Assembly (NCBI GenBank): GCA_029243025.1
Contig: JAQWSU010000054.1
Location: 28,611-92,610 of the forward strand
DNA from: Pirellulaceae bacterium
Lineage (GTDB): Bacteria > Planctomycetota > Planctomycetia > Pirellulales > Pirellulaceae
Reading direction: 5' to 3'
DNA length: 64,000 nucleotides
How positions within the stretch are numbered: the first letter of the stretch is position 1; each line of letters opens with the position of its first letter. Positions 28,047-36,694 of this stretch are shown here, piece after piece. A program made the position numbers and the translations under genes. Below the pieces are notes generated by a model. That model saw nothing but the letters and a program-made list of their open reading frames with translations, was not told where the DNA came from and did no database searches.

Positions 28047-28937
28047 CTAATAGGTTTTCGCCGCTGCGTCCTTCATTTTCGTCAATACTTTCTTCATGCC
28101 GATCAGGTTCTCGCGAAGACTTTCTTCGGTATCCAGTTCGGTCCGATGATCCAGGATTCCGATCGGACCGTCGTAGCCGCTTGCCTTGACGATTTTCATC
28201 ATTTCGATTTCGTGTTGGCCCTCGCCAACCGCCAAGATCTTAGGTTGGGCTTGGTCGTTCATCCCGTTCAGATTGACGCAAAACAGGTATGGCTTCATCT
28301 GGGCAATCTGACGCGCAAAGTCCTCGACATGTTCGTGGCCGTGGTGAAAGTTGTAAACAATGCCTACGTGATCGGCGTCGGCATTCTCTCGCAGCCATTT
28401 ACATACGGCGACCATATTCGAGGGTTCACCCGTCCATCCGCCGTGGTTATAGATTCCCAATTTACAACCAAGCTGACGCGTGCGTTCGACGAGTGGCATT
28501 AACTGACGACCCGCGGCCTCAACCTTATCTTGTTGGCTTCCCTCATTCGGCGCTGTGAGCATTTTCCACACTTGCGGGGAGATGTTGTACTTTGCAAAAA
28601 GATTAAACATTTCTTCATGCGTGTCCCAAAAAGCAAAGAATTCAAGACCGTGTTCCTTGTAGGCGAGAATTTCATCTTCAAAATCTGCCACATGCTCTTG
28701 CCGCCAGTCATAGGCGACCTTTTTTAGTCCCAGATCATTCAACATTTTCGCGCGAGCTTGGGGCCCTCGTTTTGCCGCGTCAAAAGGAACGATACACCAA
28801 GCGACTAGATTCGGCTTTGCGTAGATACTTGGCGATTGGGATTCTTCTGCTGGGGAATAGGTTGGCTTCCAGAGCAGGGCGAGAAATACCAGCAATGACA
28901 TAACTACGAATGGTCGGACATGTGCGGATCGTTTCAT
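28047..28937 (-). CDS. Exported sugar phosphate isomerase/epimerase-like protein
   Basis: A 296-residue TIM-barrel protein of the xylose-isomerase-like superfamily with a signal peptide (MKRSAHVRPFVVMSLLVFLALL, cited by its hydrophobic core VVMSLLVFLALL). Readable segments are LVAWCIVPFDAAKRGP, LGIYNHGGWTGEP, GIVYNFHHGHEH and GPIGILDHRTE. The His-rich GIVYNFHHGHEH replaces the usual acidic metal-site strand, so metal binding may differ from classical relatives. Its ATG overlaps the TGA of the upstream dehydrogenase gene by four bases, so translation is probably coupled. It is the last gene of the sugar/cyclitol cluster, and its export suggests it acts on the compound before uptake. The substrate is unknown. 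Confidence 0.8.
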   Translation of the reverse strand: MKRSAHVRPFVVMSLLVFLALLWKPTYSPAEESQSPSIYAKPNLVAWCIVPFDAAKRGPQARAKMLNDLGLKKVAYDWRQEHVADFEDEILAYKEHGLEFFAFWDTHEEMFNLFAKYNISPQVWKMLTAPNEGSQQDKVEAAGRQLMPLVERTRQLGCKLGIYNHGGWTGEPSNMVAVCKWLRENADADHVGIVYNFHHGHEHVEDFARQIAQMKPYLFCVNLNGMNDQAQPKILAVGEGQHEIEMMKIVKASGYDGPIGILDHRTELDTEESLRENLIGMKKVLTKMKDAAAKTY

Positions 28938-29896
28938 GGCGAGTTCTCCTCTAAAGTTCGGGCAGGTCCTAGAAATTCCAGCAGGTTATCGACAGCTGCG
29001 TCGCAGGCACGCGACACACTCTCACTGGTAAAGGCTCCGATATGTGGTGTGGCAATGACCTTGTGATGTTGTATCAGGAGGGCATTGCCTGGTGGTTCGC
29101 GCCGATAGGCGTCGATTGCCAACCCAGAAAGTTTGTCGCAATTCAAAGCGTCAAGCACAGCCTGGTCGTCGAGCAGTTCACCACGAGCTGTGTTGACCAG
29201 ATAGGCTCCGTCCTTCATTAGCCCGAGCGAATCTGCGTTAATGAGCGGATGTCCCTCCGGCGACGGTGGACAATGAAGGCTGACAACATCTGATTGGCCG
29301 AGGACGTTTGCCAGTGATTCGAAACGAATGGGGGGGGTGGTGGTCAAAGAGGCATTGCCGGCATAAGGGTCGTACGCGCAAACTCGCATCCCCATTCCGG
29401 TTGCCATGACCGCCACATGTTGCCCGACACGTCCGCAACCGACGAGCCCCAGCGTGCGTCCATCTAATTCGATCCCTTTACGACGTTCCCAGCAGAGCTG
29501 CTTCAGCTGCCTGTTAGAGAAAGGAATCTCGCGAACCAACGAGAAGACAAGGCCGATTGTCAATTCAGCAACTCCTCGTGCATTTGCTCCCTCGGCACGC
29601 AAAACGGAGATGCCAAGTCGTTTCGCTGCGTCTAAGTCGATGTTGTTGACACCCGTACCATTTCTGCTGATCACCTGGAGCCGAGTTGCTGCGGTTAATA
29701 CGTGTTTGTCGATCGGTTCTACACCGGCCAAATAGCCGACGCAGTCGGGTAGTAACTCCAACAGCTCTCGCGTGCTCGGCTGCTGGCCTGGCTGGCACAT
29801 CACCGTTTGATAACCGGAACTCTGCAAACGGATCAGGGACTGATGACCAGTACGGGTGAGCGACCTTGGCGTAACCAGAATGTTGCGATTACTCAT
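28934..29896 (-). CDS. D-2-hydroxyacid dehydrogenase (phosphoglycerate dehydrogenase-like)
   Basis: A 320-residue NAD-dependent D-2-hydroxyacid dehydrogenase that interconverts a 2-hydroxy acid and a 2-oxo acid. The start at 29896 (MSNRNILVTP) is preferred; 29917 is also in frame, and the frame to 30169 would overlap the phosphoglucose isomerase gene. The dinucleotide motif GCGRVG is at 153-158. Catalytic residues are readable as Arg238 (NTARGE), Glu267 (YRREP) and His285 (TPHIGA). There is no ACT regulatory domain, unlike long SerA enzymes. It follows the cupin isomerase gene closely and overlaps the next gene by four bases, so it is part of the cluster transcript. The substrate is probably a sugar-acid intermediate, by inference. 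Confidence 0.9.
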   Translation of the reverse strand: MSNRNILVTPRSLTRTGHQSLIRLQSSGYQTVMCQPGQQPSTRELLELLPDCVGYLAGVEPIDKHVLTAATRLQVISRNGTGVNNIDLDAAKRLGISVLRAEGANARGVAELTIGLVFSLVREIPFSNRQLKQLCWERRKGIELDGRTLGLVGCGRVGQHVAVMATGMGMRVCAYDPYAGNASLTTTPPIRFESLANVLGQSDVVSLHCPPSPEGHPLINADSLGLMKDGAYLVNTARGELLDDQAVLDALNCDKLSGLAIDAYRREPPGNALLIQHHKVIATPHIGAFTSESVSRACDAAVDNLLEFLGPARTLEENSP

Positions 29897-29919
29897 GATA
29901 TCGTCTGATCCATACATTC

Positions 29920-30504
29920 CTATTCGACAACAATCGTTCCAGCACGATGGAACACTCGTTTGGGGAACCCTTCCGATTGGATATCGCCGTAGTTGTGACC
30001 TGCGTCGCCTGGGTAAACGCAAAATGTGATCAATCGCTCTGACCCCGTGTTGATCGAGCGATGTGCCCAATAGGGGGGCACGTAGACCATGCGCCCTCGG
30101 GAAAAGCTCTCCGATTTGCAACGTCCATCCGTGGTCTTCATCATCATGATGCCCTCGCCGGCCAGGCACATATAGATCTCACCGGTTTCCAGCACACTGT
30201 GGTAGTGTCCTTTCGTCATGAAGCACTCGTCGCCGACCCGACCTGGTTGCAGATCGCTGATACAGTACATGAGGTGCCCGTATTCTTGGGGAACCGGTAC
30301 TTCATAAACTTTGTAGTGGATGGAATCTCCATCGCGCTGAATCAGCTCCTCAAGGGCTTGCTCGTCTGCGTAGTATCCTCGCATATCGGACGTTTTACGT
30401 TGTAAGACATTGCTGGCACCGTGCATCACACCATTATCAAGATCAAAGTCGACGTGAAACGGATCAATCAGCGTGGTGGGTGGATTTGCGGGCTTGGTAT
30501 TCAC
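29920..30504 (-). CDS. pgiA: Cupin-type phosphoglucose isomerase
   Basis: A 194-residue cupin of the metal-dependent glucose-6-phosphate isomerase family best known from archaea. The metal ligands are His100, His102 (KGHYH), Glu109 (GEIY) and His148 (YWAHRS). Their spacing (2, 7, 39) is exactly that of the Pyrococcus furiosus enzyme (His88, His90, Glu97, His136). PVPQEYGHLMY and LAGEGIMMM also match the family. It would interconvert an aldose and a ketose phosphate, here perhaps the product of the kinase in the same cluster. It sits between the shikimate-dehydrogenase-like gene and the hydroxyacid dehydrogenase. It may act on glucose/fructose 6-phosphate or on a related sugar phosphate. Confidence 0.88.
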   Translation of the reverse strand: MNTKPANPPTTLIDPFHVDFDLDNGVMHGASNVLQRKTSDMRGYYADEQALEELIQRDGDSIHYKVYEVPVPQEYGHLMYCISDLQPGRVGDECFMTKGHYHSVLETGEIYMCLAGEGIMMMKTTDGRCKSESFSRGRMVYVPPYWAHRSINTGSERLITFCVYPGDAGHNYGDIQSEGFPKRVFHRAGTIVVE

Positions 30505-30707
30505 AACTTTTCTTTCTGTAAGTCGCTCAGCCTAATCGAAGTTGATATTGGCGGCCGGTTGAATTCCTTCAAAACGCAATTCAGCATTACCGAGGGCGGA
30601 TTCACACGAATCTTGTTCCGGTCTCGATAACTCCCAAGACGAAACGTCGACACGGCATGTGTTCTTGGCATTAAAAGCAAGGATGTGTGATTTTCTCCAT
30701 ACTTGGG

Positions 30708-31703
30708 CTAGTTTGTGATTCTGCAGTTTGACGCGATTTCTGAGAGCTTATCGAATGCTGGCCCGCTCGTTGGAATATCAATTCCAAACACTTCGGCGAT
30801 GACACGTGTCCAGCCTTGAAGAAAGTAAACCCAGCCGTCGGCGATGCTCAGGTTTCGTTCCTGTTGTTGTGCACGAGCCTGGTCCAAGAATTTGAGGTTG
30901 CCACGATAATTAAAATCCCAGGCGATACCATCTTGTGGCCAGATGGCAGAGTTGGTGAGGGGTGACCCAGGAGCGTCCTTTCCGAGTCCAGTGGCATTCA
31001 CAACCAATGCGCCAGGATTCATGTCACGCATGATCGAGTCTGTTGACTCTGGCGTTGGTGTAAGGTGGTACTCCAAAGGGAGATCAGCCTCGATCGATTG
31101 ATGCAGCGCTTGTATCTCTTCCAAACGTTTCTTACTTCGGTTGGTCACCACAATCCGGGTCGGTCGGTTTGCTCCTCGATCTGGGCTAAGCAGATACCAA
31201 CTGAGGGCAATGGCCGATCCGCCGGCGCCAAGGATTAACGCTTCTGCACCGCTGTTTTTCCAATAGTTGGCTGGTAGCAATGCTTCAATCGCCAAACCGC
31301 TGGTGATGGGGTCCTTGGCGTGGCCGATCAACTGGCCATCACGTTTTGACAGGCTACTGACTTCGTGCATCAATAATGCAAATTCGTCCAGTTGATCAAA
31401 TTGGTTGCGACATGCGGAAAGTAAATCCAACTTATGCGTTGTCACCAATGCACCCAACGACAAGGGATCGTGCTTAATGAAATCCACGGCTCGCCGATAG
31501 TTGTCGGGGGCGTCATGTTGCTTGAAATTGATGCCGCGAATCCTTGCGTCCTCCAATCCCCAATGATTGGCCCAGCGAGGAAAGACGTTCATGATCGATG
31601 ACTTGTGCGTTGTTACGCCGATGAAGTACATCGTCGGGTTAACGGCGGCCGGGAATTGGTCGCTCGGGGTCAGGGGCGTCGGTTCAATTCGGGTTTCGGA
31701 CAT
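30708..31703 (-). CDS. Shikimate/quinate dehydrogenase-like oxidoreductase
   Basis: A 331-residue protein of the AroE superfamily. The substrate-binding N-terminal domain carries the catalytic-type Lys in LVTTHKLDLL and the Asp in HAKDPITSG. The NAD(P) domain has ILGAGGSAIA and VVTNRSKKRLEEI, and VVNATGLGKDAPGSPL follows. The N-terminal 30 residues and several loops are longer than in a standard AroE of about 270 residues, and the setting in a sugar cluster suggests a catabolic polyhydroxy-ring dehydrogenase rather than shikimate synthesis. A cyclitol or quinate-like substrate is a reasonable inference but not shown. A 203-bp gap separates it from the isomerase gene downstream. Confidence 0.8.
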   Translation of the reverse strand: MSETRIEPTPLTPSDQFPAAVNPTMYFIGVTTHKSSIMNVFPRWANHWGLEDARIRGINFKQHDAPDNYRRAVDFIKHDPLSLGALVTTHKLDLLSACRNQFDQLDEFALLMHEVSSLSKRDGQLIGHAKDPITSGLAIEALLPANYWKNSGAEALILGAGGSAIALSWYLLSPDRGANRPTRIVVTNRSKKRLEEIQALHQSIEADLPLEYHLTPTPESTDSIMRDMNPGALVVNATGLGKDAPGSPLTNSAIWPQDGIAWDFNYRGNLKFLDQARAQQQERNLSIADGWVYFLQGWTRVIAEVFGIDIPTSGPAFDKLSEIASNCRITN

Positions 31704-31761
31704 GAATTTCGGGTAAATTGAATTGGGGGTATGAGGTTGAAAAATGTTCAGAGTGAAAATT

Positions 31762-33291
31762 TCACTGCGTTTCGCTCCACTCGTTCAGCAGACGGTTCAG
31801 ACGCTGATACCTTTGCGCGCGTTGAGTATAGTGCTTGGCCAGTTGGCGATTGGGACGAGTCAGCGCACCCGTTTTGATCCATTGCTGGGCCGTATCTGCC
31901 AAACGAGGAAAGAGACCGATGCCATATCCTGCGAGTAAGGCAGCGCCGGTCGGTGCACCTTCCGGCCGACTCACCTGTATAACGTTGACGCCGAGCGCAT
32001 CGGATTTAATCGTGTTCCAAACGGCACTTTTTTCGCCTCCGCCCGTGACTCGGATTTCTCGCAGCTTTAGTTCAGGATTCAAGGATCGCAGGACATGAAG
32101 GTAGATGTAATACTCGAGGGCGACTCCCTCCAAGGCGGCGCGAAACATGTGTGCCGCAGAATGGCTCCACGTCAGCCCGGCCCAAGCCCCGCGTAAATTC
32201 GGCTCAGCAGGCGAGTTGCGACCTCCCAGGTGTGGGACAAAAATGGGGTCATCCAGCTGAGGCGTAATACGAGCCGCCATTCGGCCCAGTTGTTCCAAGG
32301 TTTTGTCGGTTTTCTTCTTTCCCATACTTGCCAATTCCTTGGCAAACCACTCGAGGTTCATTCCTCCGCCGTTGATGTAGGCGTATGGATGCCAGAGACC
32401 AGGCGTTGCAGATTGGCCCCAACCAAGCACCCCGTACTTGGTGTCCGACTTGAATTGTTTGGTTGTCGCTGCAAACACAGAAGCGGTACCTGCAACGTCG
32501 ACGCAAATGCCCGGCTTGGTCGCACCACAGGCCAAGAACGAAGCGGCAGTATCGCCGCAGCCCGCAATGACCGCTGTACCGGGCTTCAATCCAGAGCGGC
32601 GTGCCATTTGAGCGGTCACCTCGCCGACAATCTTATTGGAGTCCACAATGCGTGGTAATTTTCCCATTTCGATATCGAAGGTTTGGCACAATGCTGCGTC
32701 CCACTTTGCGCGACGATTGTCGGCAAAGCCACTAAAGTGGAGATAGCTCTTGTCGATGAACGCCTGCTCGCCAGTAAGGCCGCAAAGTCGCATCGCAGCA
32801 TAACCGCCTGGTTGCACAAACGATCGAATCTGTTGGTAAATCGTCGAACGCTGATCTTTCCACCAGAGGATTTTCGGACCATGATTGAAGCTAGGAGGTC
32901 CCCCAGTTTTCTGAATGATTCGTTTGCCAGCCGTTTGCTGCATTTCCAAAATCTGGGGGCCACAACGTGTATCCAGCCAGGAGTCATAGGGTGTCACATG
33001 GTTGCCGTCGTCGCCGACGCCTATCACGCCCGCCATCTGCCCGTCGATGCCGAGTGCGGCAATGTTCACGGGATCAATTCCCGACTCATTTACACAGGTT
33101 CGTAAGCAATGGCAGACAGCCTGAAACTGCTGGTCCGGATCCTCTTCGACTACACCCACTTCGGGTCGGTGCAATCGGGATTTGCGAAATGCGGTAGCCC
33201 GAGTTCGACCTTGCTTGTCGAACAAAGCCGCCTTGGTGCCCTGAGTTCCGATATCGATGCCGATAAGATATTTTTTTTGCTTATTTACCAC
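31762..33291 (-). CDS. FGGY-family carbohydrate kinase (xylulokinase-like)
   Basis: A 509-residue sugar or polyol kinase. I place the start at GTG 33291, one base after the alcohol dehydrogenase stop, because the protein then begins VVNKQKKYLIGIDIGTQGTK at the expected first strand. The frame to 33384 would overlap that gene. Visible motifs are GIDIGTQGTKAALFD (phosphate loop), GIDGQMAGVIG, CGDTAASFLACG, DVAGTASVF and VTGGGEKSAVWN, all typical of FGGY kinases. Such enzymes phosphorylate a ketose or polyol with ATP in the cytoplasm. In this cluster it would commit the oxidised or isomerised substrate to central metabolism. The exact sugar cannot be read from the sequence. Confidence 0.9.
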   Translation of the reverse strand: MVNKQKKYLIGIDIGTQGTKAALFDKQGRTRATAFRKSRLHRPEVGVVEEDPDQQFQAVCHCLRTCVNESGIDPVNIAALGIDGQMAGVIGVGDDGNHVTPYDSWLDTRCGPQILEMQQTAGKRIIQKTGGPPSFNHGPKILWWKDQRSTIYQQIRSFVQPGGYAAMRLCGLTGEQAFIDKSYLHFSGFADNRRAKWDAALCQTFDIEMGKLPRIVDSNKIVGEVTAQMARRSGLKPGTAVIAGCGDTAASFLACGATKPGICVDVAGTASVFAATTKQFKSDTKYGVLGWGQSATPGLWHPYAYINGGGMNLEWFAKELASMGKKKTDKTLEQLGRMAARITPQLDDPIFVPHLGGRNSPAEPNLRGAWAGLTWSHSAAHMFRAALEGVALEYYIYLHVLRSLNPELKLREIRVTGGGEKSAVWNTIKSDALGVNVIQVSRPEGAPTGAALLAGYGIGLFPRLADTAQQWIKTGALTRPNRQLAKHYTQRAQRYQRLNRLLNEWSETQ

Positions 33292-33292
33292 G

Positions 33293-34381
33293 TCACTTGT
33301 TTTCCGTAACCGGGGATTCGTGACTATTGACAAAGGCCACTTTCCCTGAGGCCCCATTGAGTGCGACCTGGTAACCTTTTTCAAGTTCGTCGAGTGTGAA
33401 AACGTCAGAGATGACCTGAGTCACGTCTATTCTTTGTCGTGCCACTAATTCAATTGCCGCATGGTAGTCTCGAACGGATCCACCCGTCGATCCTGTGATC
33501 AGCAGATTCTTGTAGTGAATTCGATTTGTATCCAAGGGTACCGCCTGGCTTCCTTTTGGCAGGCCGCCAAAGAGGCAGAGTCGTCCGAATGGTGCCAATA
33601 ACGAAATCGCTTCAGTTTGTACGCTTGGGATAGGACACGCGGTGATGACAACGTCGACTCCACGACCGCCAGTTTCGTCCATTACACGTTCAAGCACATT
33701 CTCAGACGTCGGATTGATAGCCAGATCGCATCCTAGTTCAACGGCCCGCTCAAGCCGATCTTGTTGTGGATCGATGGCAATCAATAAAGCGGCACCGGAA
33801 TTGCGTGCCAGCATCGTGTGGAGCAAGCCCATTGGGCCCGCACCGTAAATCAGCACCGAATCGCCGCAACTCAGTCGAGCAACTGTTGCTCCGTTCACGA
33901 CACACGAGAGCGGTTCGAGGAGAGCCGCCGCCTGATCCGACAAGCTATCGGGTAGCGAGATAACATTTCCTTGCCGGATGAACTGAGCCGGAATCTTCAC
34001 CAACGACGCATGAGCACCATCTCGGTCGATTCCGAATGCAGTAAAGTCGTCGCAATAGTTTGATTGTCCGCGGATGCATCCGTCGCAGTGACCACAACCT
34101 GCGTTGGGCGCGACGCCGACTCGCGTTCCCACGCTAAACTGAGAGACGTTTGTTCCGACTTTCTCAATGGTTCCAATGAACTCATGCCCCAGCACAATTC
34201 GTTGATTGTTCGCCAACTTCCGATGACCATTTCGAATGATTTTCACATCCGTGCCGCAAATAGAGGCAGCCTGCACGCGCAACAGCAGTTCATCCGCTGA
34301 GATTTCAGGCTTTGGGATTTCCTGAACGGCAAACTCGCCATTCTGTGTGTAAGTTGCGGCAATCATTTTGCTATCGTCCAT
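33293..34381 (-). CDS. Zinc-dependent medium-chain alcohol dehydrogenase
   Basis: A 362-residue NAD(P)-dependent sugar-alcohol dehydrogenase of the threonine/sorbitol dehydrogenase group. Counting from the TTG at 34393, the catalytic zinc residues are Cys46 (ICGTD) and His70-Glu71 (GHEF), and the structural zinc is held by Cys100, 103, 106 and 114 (GCGHCDGC then NYC). Subtract four residues when counting from the preferred ATG 34381. The cofactor motif is GAGPMG. It would oxidise a secondary alcohol of a polyol or sugar. It abuts the kinase gene (1-bp gap), so translation of the two is probably coupled. Confidence 0.9.
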   Translation of the reverse strand: MDDSKMIAATYTQNGEFAVQEIPKPEISADELLLRVQAASICGTDVKIIRNGHRKLANNQRIVLGHEFIGTIEKVGTNVSQFSVGTRVGVAPNAGCGHCDGCIRGQSNYCDDFTAFGIDRDGAHASLVKIPAQFIRQGNVISLPDSLSDQAAALLEPLSCVVNGATVARLSCGDSVLIYGAGPMGLLHTMLARNSGAALLIAIDPQQDRLERAVELGCDLAINPTSENVLERVMDETGGRGVDVVITACPIPSVQTEAISLLAPFGRLCLFGGLPKGSQAVPLDTNRIHYKNLLITGSTGGSVRDYHAAIELVARQRIDVTQVISDVFTLDELEKGYQVALNGASGKVAFVNSHESPVTENK

Positions 34382-34491
34382 CGAGCAATTCAAAAGTCGG
34401 GCAAGCCTCTAGCTTGACAACTTCAACCTCTGCGAGTTGAAATCCGATTCCATTCAGCAAATTCAAAAATCAATGACCGAGGATTTACTTG

Positions 34492-35526
34492 TCATTTCTC
34501 GTTGTCACCGCCGTCCAGCTTAAGTGGGCGTCGTTCGACGATCGATCGGTTTCCCGCAATCACGACGCAAACCGCGGCGCGTCCATCATAGCCATCGGCA
34601 CGAGGTTTGTCCGCTTCCCGTATGCAGCGAATAAAATCTTCGTCCTCGGCTTGATAAGCATTCAGGAATAGATTCATCCAGCTGCGCACAATCGGTCTGT
34701 TTGTGCCCTGGGAGGTATGCGAAGCGATCGCCTGCTCGGTCAAACTGCCGACGGTGATTAAGCCTTTTTCGCCGAGCACTTCACACCTTGCGTCGTACCC
34801 ATATTGCACTCCTTGAGCTCCGAAAATTGAACCTTGCATGCCGTTACGAAAGCGAGCAGTCAGCACAACGTTGTCGTAGAAATCAGGAAATGGTTCCCTT
34901 GCAGGCGATGATCGATAATTTCCACCGATCGCATAGACTTCCTCGAATTCGCTACCGGTAAACCAGCGAAGTGTGTCGATGTCGTGGCTGTTGACTTCGG
35001 CCAGCGGTCCGTTGCTTTGGCGAATATCGTACATCCATGGCTTGGGCGTTGTTGGTCCATGGGTCAGCGATTTGACCAAGACAACGCTGCCAATTTCACC
35101 CTCCTCAATGCGTTGCTGTGCGGCCAGAAAACCTTTGTCAAACCGTCGCATGAAACCGATTTGCAAGACGACGTTCGATCGTTCTGCTGCTGCGATCATT
35201 GCATCGCATTCCGCGGCTGACATTGCCATTGGTTTTTCACACAAGATGTGTTTTCCAGCATCTGCTGCTGCGATAACGATCTCAGCGTGGTACTTGGTTG
35301 GTGTCGCCACGACAACAGCATCGACTGCGCGGTCTTGAACCGCATCACGATAGTCGTGAAACGATTGGTTCACACCTAGCTCGTCACACGCTGATCGGCA
35401 GGCGTCTGAATCAGGGTCAACCACTCCCACCAGTCGGGCACCCAGCACCCGCCCTGATGCAAAGTTGCGACCGTGAATCATCCCGGCTCGCCCTGACCCT
35501 ACAATGCATACACCAAGTTCGTTCAT
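34492..35526 (-). CDS. Gfo/Idh/MocA-family oxidoreductase (inositol dehydrogenase-like) 1
   Basis: A 344-residue NAD(P)-dependent sugar/cyclitol oxidoreductase. The N-terminal Rossmann motif is CIVGSGRAGMIHG, the family motif is ILCEKPMAM and the substrate-side region contains EVNSHDIDTLRW, where Asp and His resemble the catalytic pair of myo-inositol dehydrogenases. Its start overlaps the stop of the second Gfo/Idh gene in an ATGA arrangement at 35523-35526, so the two proteins are probably made together. It would oxidise one ring or chain hydroxyl to a ketone. The inositol-dehydrogenase resemblance is my reading of motifs, not a search result. Confidence 0.9.
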   Translation of the reverse strand: MNELGVCIVGSGRAGMIHGRNFASGRVLGARLVGVVDPDSDACRSACDELGVNQSFHDYRDAVQDRAVDAVVVATPTKYHAEIVIAAADAGKHILCEKPMAMSAAECDAMIAAAERSNVVLQIGFMRRFDKGFLAAQQRIEEGEIGSVVLVKSLTHGPTTPKPWMYDIRQSNGPLAEVNSHDIDTLRWFTGSEFEEVYAIGGNYRSSPAREPFPDFYDNVVLTARFRNGMQGSIFGAQGVQYGYDARCEVLGEKGLITVGSLTEQAIASHTSQGTNRPIVRSWMNLFLNAYQAEDEDFIRCIREADKPRADGYDGRAAVCVVIAGNRSIVERRPLKLDGGDNEK

Positions 35527-36683
35527 CGCAGATCAATCCGCTGACCCGATCGCGCCGACTCCAGTCCGGCTTGCAGGAATTGCATACATTTCAGACCATC
35601 ATGAAAGTTCGGTTGGATCTGTTCGCCACGCTCGATCGCGTTAACGAAGTCAACCACCGCGTGGGTAAACTCGTGTTCATACCCGATCATATGTCCCGGT
35701 GGCCACCAATTAGAAACGTAGGCATGGCAGGGTTCCGTGGCTAAGATCGTTTTAAAGCCGTGTGCGTCATCTGGGTCGCTGCCGTCAAAGTATTCCAGCT
35801 CATTCATGCGTTCCAGGTTGAATGTTAAGGCTCCCTTGGAGCCATAGATCTCGAACACGTTGTAATTTTTTCGGCCCGTGGCGAAGCGAGACGACTCAAA
35901 TGATCCGAGTGCGCCGTTGTCGAAGGTTGCTAACATAAAAGCCGCGTCCTCCACCGTCACCGGCCCGGTCTCTTTTGCCTCCCCAGATCCCGCAGAAAAA
36001 GTTGCTGCACCCGCTCCGGGCAACGGTCGCTCGGCGACAAACTGGGAGGTCATTGCCATGACAGATTGAAGCTCTCCCACCAAGAATCTCGCCAGGTCAA
36101 CACTGTGCGAATTCAGGTCCCAGTGGGGGCCGGCTCCCGCATGTTCTTGTTGCAGATGCCAGGTAAGAGGGAAATTCGGGTCCATGATCCACGATTGCAA
36201 ATAGGCTCCGCGCCAGTGATAAATCTGTCCTATCTTGCCGGCGTCGATCATTTGTTTAGCCAACATCACCGCCGGACAGCGGCGGTAGTTGTGATTAACA
36301 TAATGGACCGTGCCGGCTGTTTCCGCCGCCGCCAGCATTTGCTCGGCCTGCTCGACATTCAGGGCAAAAGGCTTTTCACAAAACACATGCTTGCCGGCTT
36401 CGAGTGCGGCCACAGCGATTTCGTGGTGAAGTGCCGTGGGTGTTGACACATCAACGATGTCGATGTCGTCCCGTGCAACGACCTGGCGCCAGTCGGTGAC
36501 TGCTTCTTCCCAGCCCCAGCGATCAGCAAACGATTGCAGCGATTCCTTGTCTCGCCCACAGGCCACTTTCAGCACCGGTCGCGCGTTGAGGTCGAAGTAC
36601 AGCGGCGCATTTCGCCATGCCTGCGAGTGAGCCTTGCCCATGAAATTATGGCCAATGATCGCGACGTTTAGTTGTGACTGCAT
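35523..36683 (-). CDS. Gfo/Idh/MocA-family oxidoreductase 2
   Basis: A 386-residue NAD(P)-dependent oxidoreductase. The N-terminal motif is VAIIGHNFMGKAHSQAW, with VFCEKPFAL as the family Lys-containing motif and DLNSHSVDLARF as the likely catalytic segment. An AGGAG ribosome site lies five bases before the ATG at 36683, within the 11-bp gap after the isomerase-like gene. It belongs to the longer Gfo/Idh subgroup common in planctomycetes. Two different members in tandem suggest two oxidation steps, or an oxidation and a reduction as in epimerisation through a keto intermediate. Its substrate is unknown. Confidence 0.9.
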   Translation of the reverse strand: MQSQLNVAIIGHNFMGKAHSQAWRNAPLYFDLNARPVLKVACGRDKESLQSFADRWGWEEAVTDWRQVVARDDIDIVDVSTPTALHHEIAVAALEAGKHVFCEKPFALNVEQAEQMLAAAETAGTVHYVNHNYRRCPAVMLAKQMIDAGKIGQIYHWRGAYLQSWIMDPNFPLTWHLQQEHAGAGPHWDLNSHSVDLARFLVGELQSVMAMTSQFVAERPLPGAGAATFSAGSGEAKETGPVTVEDAAFMLATFDNGALGSFESSRFATGRKNYNVFEIYGSKGALTFNLERMNELEYFDGSDPDDAHGFKTILATEPCHAYVSNWWPPGHMIGYEHEFTHAVVDFVNAIERGEQIQPNFHDGLKCMQFLQAGLESARSGQRIDLR

Positions 36684-36694
36684 ACCGTCTCCTG

